Source: QHWK01 sp035315685 (GTDB lineage: Bacteria > Acidobacteriota > Vicinamibacteria > Vicinamibacterales > CAVVIG01). From it: DNA of 7,843 bases. The stretch is from assembly GCA_035315685.1 (NCBI GenBank), contig DATFXR010000752.1, positions 1 through 7,843 on the forward strand. The letters are read 5' to 3'. The notes beneath the pieces were generated by a model. That model searched no databases and was not told the origin of the DNA. It worked only from the letters and a program-made list of their open reading frames with translations. Position 1 is the stretch's first letter, and each line of letters starts with the position of its first letter. Shown in pieces: positions 4,926 through 7,843 of the stretch. The translations under genes and the position numbers were made by a program.

Positions 4926-6196
4926 CGCGAATGGACGTTCTGGCGTGCGCCGCAGGCGTGGTGCTCGGTGCGACGACGATGGTTGCGCAACAGGTGCGGT
5001 CCGCTCCACGGCCGCCGGCGCAGGCGCCGGGTCCGCCGCGCCCGGAAGACGGCAGTGCCGCGCCCGATGGGTACGCGCCGATTCCCCAGTGGCTCGGGCA
5101 GACGCGCGCGCCGAAAGCGTCGAAGATCGCCGAATACCGCGTCGACACCGTGGCGGAAGGACTGAGCGGCGCCTTCTGCTTCGACTTCCTTCCGGACGGC
5201 CGCATGATCGTCGGCGAGCGCGCCGGACGGATCAAGATCGTCGCAAAGGACGGCAAGATCGCCGATCCAATCGCCGGGCTGCCGGAGAACCTGTGGACGC
5301 GGAACCAGGGTCTGTTCGAGGTGCGGCCCGATCGTGCGTTCGCGACGAACCGGACGATTTATCTCACGTACACCGTGCTGCCCGACGGCAGCAATCAGTC
5401 GGCGTTGCCGCGCAGCCCGGGCGTGCTGCTCGCCGCGAGCGCGACGCTGTCCGCTGACGACACCCGGCTCGAGAACCTGAAGGTGCTGCTGAACGCCGAA
5501 GGCACCGGCGGCCGTCTCGTCCAGGCGCGGGACGGAACACTCTTGGTCACCTCCACGGTTCCAGCCGGCATCGGCATCAACTCGGTCGACTGGCCGCAGC
5601 CGCAGCAGCTCGACAGCAACATGGGAAAGGTGCTGCGTATCAACGCCGACGGGTCGATTCCGAAGGACAATCCGTTCGTCGCGCGCGCCGGGGCGCATCC
5701 GGAGGTCTACGCGCTCGGCTTTCGAGACATTCAAGGCGTTGCAATACATCCACGCACGGGCGCCTTGTGGACCAGCGAGCACGGACCGCGTGGCGGCGAC
5801 GAGATCAATCACGTCGAGAAGGGAAAGAACTACGGGTTTCCGGTGATCGGCTACGGTCGCGAATACTCGGGCAAGCCAATCAACGGCGACAAGACCAGCC
5901 AGCAGGGAATGGAACAACCCGTGTACTTCTGGACGCCGGATATCGCGCCCGCGGGCATGGCGTTCTACAGCGGCAAGCTGTTTCCCGAGTGGCAGGACAA
6001 TCTCTTCGTCGCCGAACTGGTCGGCCGCGCGCTGGTGCGGCTGGTGCTGAACGGCGACCGCGTCGTCGGCGAAGAACGGCTGCTGACGGGATTGAACGCG
6101 CGGATTCGCGGCGTGAACGAAGGACCGGACGGTGCGCTGTACGTCCTGACCGACGGCCCGGCCGGAAAGATCCTGCGGCTGGTTCCCAAGAAATGA
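4922..6196 (+). CDS. Exported PQQ-dependent sugar-dehydrogenase-like beta-propeller protein
   Basis: This 424-residue protein belongs to the soluble glucose/aldose sugar dehydrogenase family, six-bladed propellers that oxidise sugars with PQQ outside the cytoplasm. Residues 1-22 form a signal peptide ending near MVA|QQ, followed by a Pro/Ala-rich linker (about 28-52). Family landmarks are FLPDGRMIVGERAGRI (89-104), a QGLFEV segment (129-134), MGKVLRINADGSIPKDNPF (234-252), FRDIQGVAIHP (267-277), SEHGPRGGDEIN with NYGFP (285-306), TPDIAPAGMAFYSG (338-351) and RIRGVNEGPDGALYVLTD (394-411). The position expected to hold the catalytic histidine (H in H-x-x-GRL of characterised enzymes) appears to be G194 in EGTGGRLV, so activity is uncertain. 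GGAG at 4913-4916 lies 5 nt before ATG 4922 and favours it over ATG 4931. ATGA overlaps join it to the polymerase gene upstream and the ankyrin gene downstream. Confidence 0.88.
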   Translation: MTRMDVLACAAGVVLGATTMVAQQVRSAPRPPAQAPGPPRPEDGSAAPDGYAPIPQWLGQTRAPKASKIAEYRVDTVAEGLSGAFCFDFLPDGRMIVGERAGRIKIVAKDGKIADPIAGLPENLWTRNQGLFEVRPDRAFATNRTIYLTYTVLPDGSNQSALPRSPGVLLAASATLSADDTRLENLKVLLNAEGTGGRLVQARDGTLLVTSTVPAGIGINSVDWPQPQQLDSNMGKVLRINADGSIPKDNPFVARAGAHPEVYALGFRDIQGVAIHPRTGALWTSEHGPRGGDEINHVEKGKNYGFPVIGYGREYSGKPINGDKTSQQGMEQPVYFWTPDIAPAGMAFYSGKLFPEWQDNLFVAELVGRALVRLVLNGDRVVGEERLLTGLNARIRGVNEGPDGALYVLTDGPAGKILRLVPKK

Positions 6197-7350
6197 GCGA
6201 CCCGGTCGCGCGTCTACCGTTTCGCGCCAGCCGGGCGGAATATCAGCGTCAGGCCGACGACCTGCTGACTCACTGGTACGCCGGCGACGAGGCGGCGACG
6301 AAATTCTTCTGGCAGCAGCATCCGCGTTTTCGCAACGAAGAGGTCAAGTGGCTGCCGAAGAACCTCTCAGAAGCGGAGGTTCGCAGCGTGACGATGAACA
6401 TCGCCGCCGCACGGCTGGCGATCGCGCGCTGGTACGATTTCGAGAGTTGGGACGCGCTGGCCGAGTACGTGGAGGCCGTCACGCAGGACGGCTCGCCTGT
6501 CCATCGATTCGAAGCGGCCGTCGAGGCGGTGATCGACGGCGAGATCGGATCGCTGCGGTCGCTGCTCGACGCCGACCCGGATCTCGTCCGCGCGCGATCG
6601 ACGCGCATCGCGCCGTTCGATCCGCCGCGGCATCGCGCCATGCTGCTGCATTACGTCGCCGCCAATGGCGTCGAAGGGTACCGTCAGCGCTCGCCGAAGA
6701 ACGCGGTGGAGGTCGCGCGGCTTCTGCTGGAACGCGGCGCGGAGGTCGACGGGCTGGCCAACCTGTACGGCGGCGAGTGCACGACGATGAGCCTGCTGGT
6801 GTCGAGCACGCCGCCGGCGCAGGCGGGCGTGCAGGTGCCGCTCGTCCACACCCTGATCGACTTCGGCGCTGCCGTCGAATCGCGCGGCGCCGGCGCGTGG
6901 ACCTCGCCGCTGCTGACGGCGCTCGTGTTCGGATTTCACGACGCCGCCATCGCGCTGGTGAGCCGCGGTGCGCGGGTCGAGACGCTGGCCGTGGCAGCCG
7001 GGCTCGGCCGCCGGGACGAGGCGCGCGCGCTGCTGCCGTCGGCGCCGCCCGACGAACGTCACCGCGCGCTGGCGCTCGCCGCGCAACTCGGACATGCCGA
7101 GGTCGTGCGGCTGCTCCTCGACGCCGGTGAGGACCCGAACCGATACAACCCAAAGGGCGGACACGCGCATTCGACGCCGCTGCATCAGGCCGCCCTGGCC
7201 AATCACGATGCCGTCGTTCGGCTCCTCGTCGAACGCGGTGCGCGGCTGGACATCCCCGACACCATCTACAAGGGCACACCGCTGGGCTGGGCAAAATACG
7301 CCGGCCACATGGAAATCGCCGACTATCTGCGCGCCCACGGCGCGAAGTAA
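6193..7350 (+). CDS. Ankyrin-repeat protein
   Basis: The gene encodes 385 residues with no signal peptide or membrane segment, so it is probably cytoplasmic. The N-terminal region (1-100) is helical and carries no ankyrin consensus. It includes FFWQQHPRF (38-46) and LAIARWYDFESWDALAEYVEAV (75-96), a segment I associate with ankyrin proteins of Acidobacteria. Ankyrin-like units then run from about 103: a weak unit with LRSLLDADPDLV (121-132), then VARLLLERGAEVDG (174-187), LVHTLIDFGAAV (217-228) and AAIALVSRGARV (251-262). The C-terminal ones are clearest: ALAAQLGHAEVVRLLLDAG (294-312), STPLHQAALANHDAVVRLLVERGA (327-350) and GTPLGWAKYAGHMEIADYLRAHGA (361-384). Such repeats bind other proteins; the partner is not shown. 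The ATG overlaps the previous stop as ATGA, so translation is probably coupled, and I see no independent ribosome-binding site. It is the last gene of the operon. Confidence 0.88.
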   Translation: MSDPVARLPFRASRAEYQRQADDLLTHWYAGDEAATKFFWQQHPRFRNEEVKWLPKNLSEAEVRSVTMNIAAARLAIARWYDFESWDALAEYVEAVTQDGSPVHRFEAAVEAVIDGEIGSLRSLLDADPDLVRARSTRIAPFDPPRHRAMLLHYVAANGVEGYRQRSPKNAVEVARLLLERGAEVDGLANLYGGECTTMSLLVSSTPPAQAGVQVPLVHTLIDFGAAVESRGAGAWTSPLLTALVFGFHDAAIALVSRGARVETLAVAAGLGRRDEARALLPSAPPDERHRALALAAQLGHAEVVRLLLDAGEDPNRYNPKGGHAHSTPLHQAALANHDAVVRLLVERGARLDIPDTIYKGTPLGWAKYAGHMEIADYLRAHGAK

Positions 7351-7353
7351 ACG

Positions 7354-7372
7354 GCCGTTCGCCGTCAACGGC
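7354..7372 (+). terminator. Small GC-rich hairpin after the operon
   Basis: GCCGTT (7354-7359) and AACGGC (7367-7372) form a 6-bp stem with a 7-nt loop, starting 3 nt after the ankyrin stop codon. No T-run follows, so it is at best a weak terminator or an mRNA 3'-end stabiliser. The larger inverted repeat at 7402-7467 may do the main work. Confidence 0.3.
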
Positions 7373-7401
7373 AGTCTCCCTGAGTCGCCGCAGCGGGTGC
7401 C

Positions 7402-7467
7402 GCCACGAAGGCACGCAGACACGAAGCAAAACCCAATCTTGTCTTCGTGCTTTCGTGTCTTCGTGGC
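7402..7467. repeat. CACGAAG-type inverted repeat, possible terminator
   Basis: The left arm (7402-7426, starting GCCACGAAG and ending ACACGAAG) and right arm (7443-7467, starting CTTCGTG and ending CTTCGTGGC) are reverse complements at 21 of 25 positions. The intervening 16 nt include CAA and TTG (7427-7429 and 7439-7441), which can extend the stem. Each arm is itself made of CACGAAG-like repeats. As I recall, repeats of this type occur between genes in many unrelated bacterial genomes. Its place after the last operon gene suggests a role in ending transcription, but no T-run is present. Confidence 0.7.
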
Positions 7468-7494
7468 CGCTCAACTGCCGCGCATCCCAGTTTG

Positions 7495-7511
7495 GTCGGC
7501 TTTAGCCGGAT
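7495..7511. repeat. Probable decayed GTCCGGC palindromic element
   Basis: GTCGGC, TTTA, GCCGGAT resembles the palindromic unit at 691 and 3710 with one C lost from the left arm and a changed last base. Only about four Watson-Crick pairs remain. It may be a decayed copy or chance. Confidence 0.35.
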
Positions 7512-7526
7512 GCTTCATTTTTCCGC

Positions 7527-7556
7527 TTGACAAGCGCCGGTCGGATCCCGCACAGT
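7527..7556 (+). promoter_or_regulatory. Promoter of the GntR-family gene
   Basis: A perfect -35 box TTGACA (7527-7532) is followed after 18 nt by CACAGT (7551-7556), a poor -10 matching three of six bases. The -10 lies within the palindrome at 7550-7566, so a repressor bound there would block RNA polymerase. Transcription would begin near 7563, giving a leader of about 35 nt. Confidence 0.5.
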
Positions 7557-7582
7557 GCCACTGTGCTAGTTCAGTAGTACAG
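7550..7582. promoter_or_regulatory. Overlapping palindromic operators, probably for GntR autoregulation
   Basis: GCACAGTGCCACTGTGC (7550-7566) is a perfect inverted repeat with 8-bp arms around one central base. A second, imperfect palindrome pairs CTGTGCTA (7561-7568) with TAGTACAG (7575-7582), matching at 7 of 8 positions with a 6-nt spacer. The two share the half-site CTGTGC. GntR dimers of the YtrA type bind inverted repeats near their own promoters, so autoregulation is the natural inference from this position. Confidence 0.55.
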
Positions 7583-7597
7583 TTGCCTGGTACCGCA

Positions 7598-7843
7598 ATG
7601 CTGCTTCGGCCCAATCCTGCGTCCGGCGTGCCCATCTACCTCCAGCTGATGGAGCAGGTGAAGCACGCCATCGAAACCGGGGCGCTCCGGCCGGGGGAGC
7701 AGCTGCCCGGCATCCGGCCCCTGGCGGAGGAGCTCGTGATCAACGCGAATACGGTGGCCAAAGCGTATCGGGAGCTCGAGCACGAGGGCGTCATCGAGCT
7801 TCGTCACGGTGCCGGCGCCTTCGTGTCGGCCAGCGCCCGGCCG
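7598..7843 (+). CDS. GntR-family transcriptional regulator, YtrA-like, N-terminal part (3' truncated)
   Basis: Eighty-two residues are visible before the right edge. The sequence has the GntR winged-helix domain: GVPIYLQLMEQVKHAIETG (10-28), LRPGEQLPGIRPLAEEL (30-46), the recognition helix NANTVAKAYREL (49-60) and the wing GVIELRHGAGAFVS (64-77). The start so close to the domain, with a short MLLRPNPASG lead, is typical of the YtrA subfamily. These are small repressors with only a short C-terminal dimerisation helix, and they usually control an adjacent ABC-transporter operon. That operon would be expected just outside the window, which is inference. ATG 7598 is preferred because upstream in-frame codons run into the operator region. 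No strong Shine-Dalgarno site is seen. Confidence 0.9.
   Translation, partial: MLLRPNPASGVPIYLQLMEQVKHAIETGALRPGEQLPGIRPLAEELVINANTVAKAYRELEHEGVIELRHGAGAFVSASARP

Noticed and set aside
4520..5917. Long minus-strand open frame of 465 codons
   Set aside because: It is a high-GC shadow opposite the polymerase and dehydrogenase genes, rich in Arg and His with no domain pattern.
6367..7474. Minus-strand open frames opposite the ankyrin gene
   Set aside because: The Arg-rich composition and lack of motifs mark them as shadows of the ankyrin coding frame.

Overview
The window is high-GC, densely coded bacterial DNA. Several features suggest the Acidobacteriota, probably the Vicinamibacteria (old subdivision 6): short GTCCGGC...GCCGGACACTACG palindromic repeats, a CACGAAG-type inverted repeat, AATTTGG-type repeats between convergent genes, a YtrA-like GntR regulator and ankyrin proteins of a type common there. 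This placement is an inference from pattern memory, because no rRNA or marker gene lies in the window.

Layout. The left edge carries the end of a SnoaL/NTF2-like gene (+), then a small signal-peptide-bearing protein (+, start 396). Next is a 129-bp gap built as a 33-nt inverted repeat with a GTCCGGC hairpin in its loop; it separates the small gene from a convergent minus-strand gene. That gene (777-~3023) encodes a multi-pass membrane protein with a C-terminal spermidine-synthase-like domain. It diverges from a four-gene plus-strand operon that begins at 3118.

The operon is: (1) an ATP-dependent DNA ligase of the LigD ligase-domain type, (2) a primase-polymerase of the LigD polymerase-domain type, (3) an exported PQQ-dependent sugar-dehydrogenase-like beta-propeller protein, and (4) an ankyrin-repeat protein. 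Each junction is a 4-nt stop/start overlap (GTGA, ATGA, ATGA), which implies co-transcription and translational coupling. The first two genes are the halves of a bacterial non-homologous end-joining enzyme carried on separate ORFs; no Ku or phosphoesterase gene is visible. Why a periplasmic dehydrogenase-like protein and an ankyrin protein share the transcript is unclear.

After the operon, a 247-bp gap holds a small hairpin, the CACGAAG inverted repeat, a probable decayed palindromic element, and a promoter with overlapping palindromic operators for a GntR-family regulator cut off by the right edge.

The most notable observations are: a palindromic repeat (two tandem copies, one degenerate) that appears to have inserted in frame into the ligase; the split LIG/POL operon with unrelated downstream partners; an apparent loss of the catalytic histidine in the sugar-dehydrogenase homologue; and nested operators in front of the GntR gene. 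I see no clear sign of a wholly new defence or mobile system.
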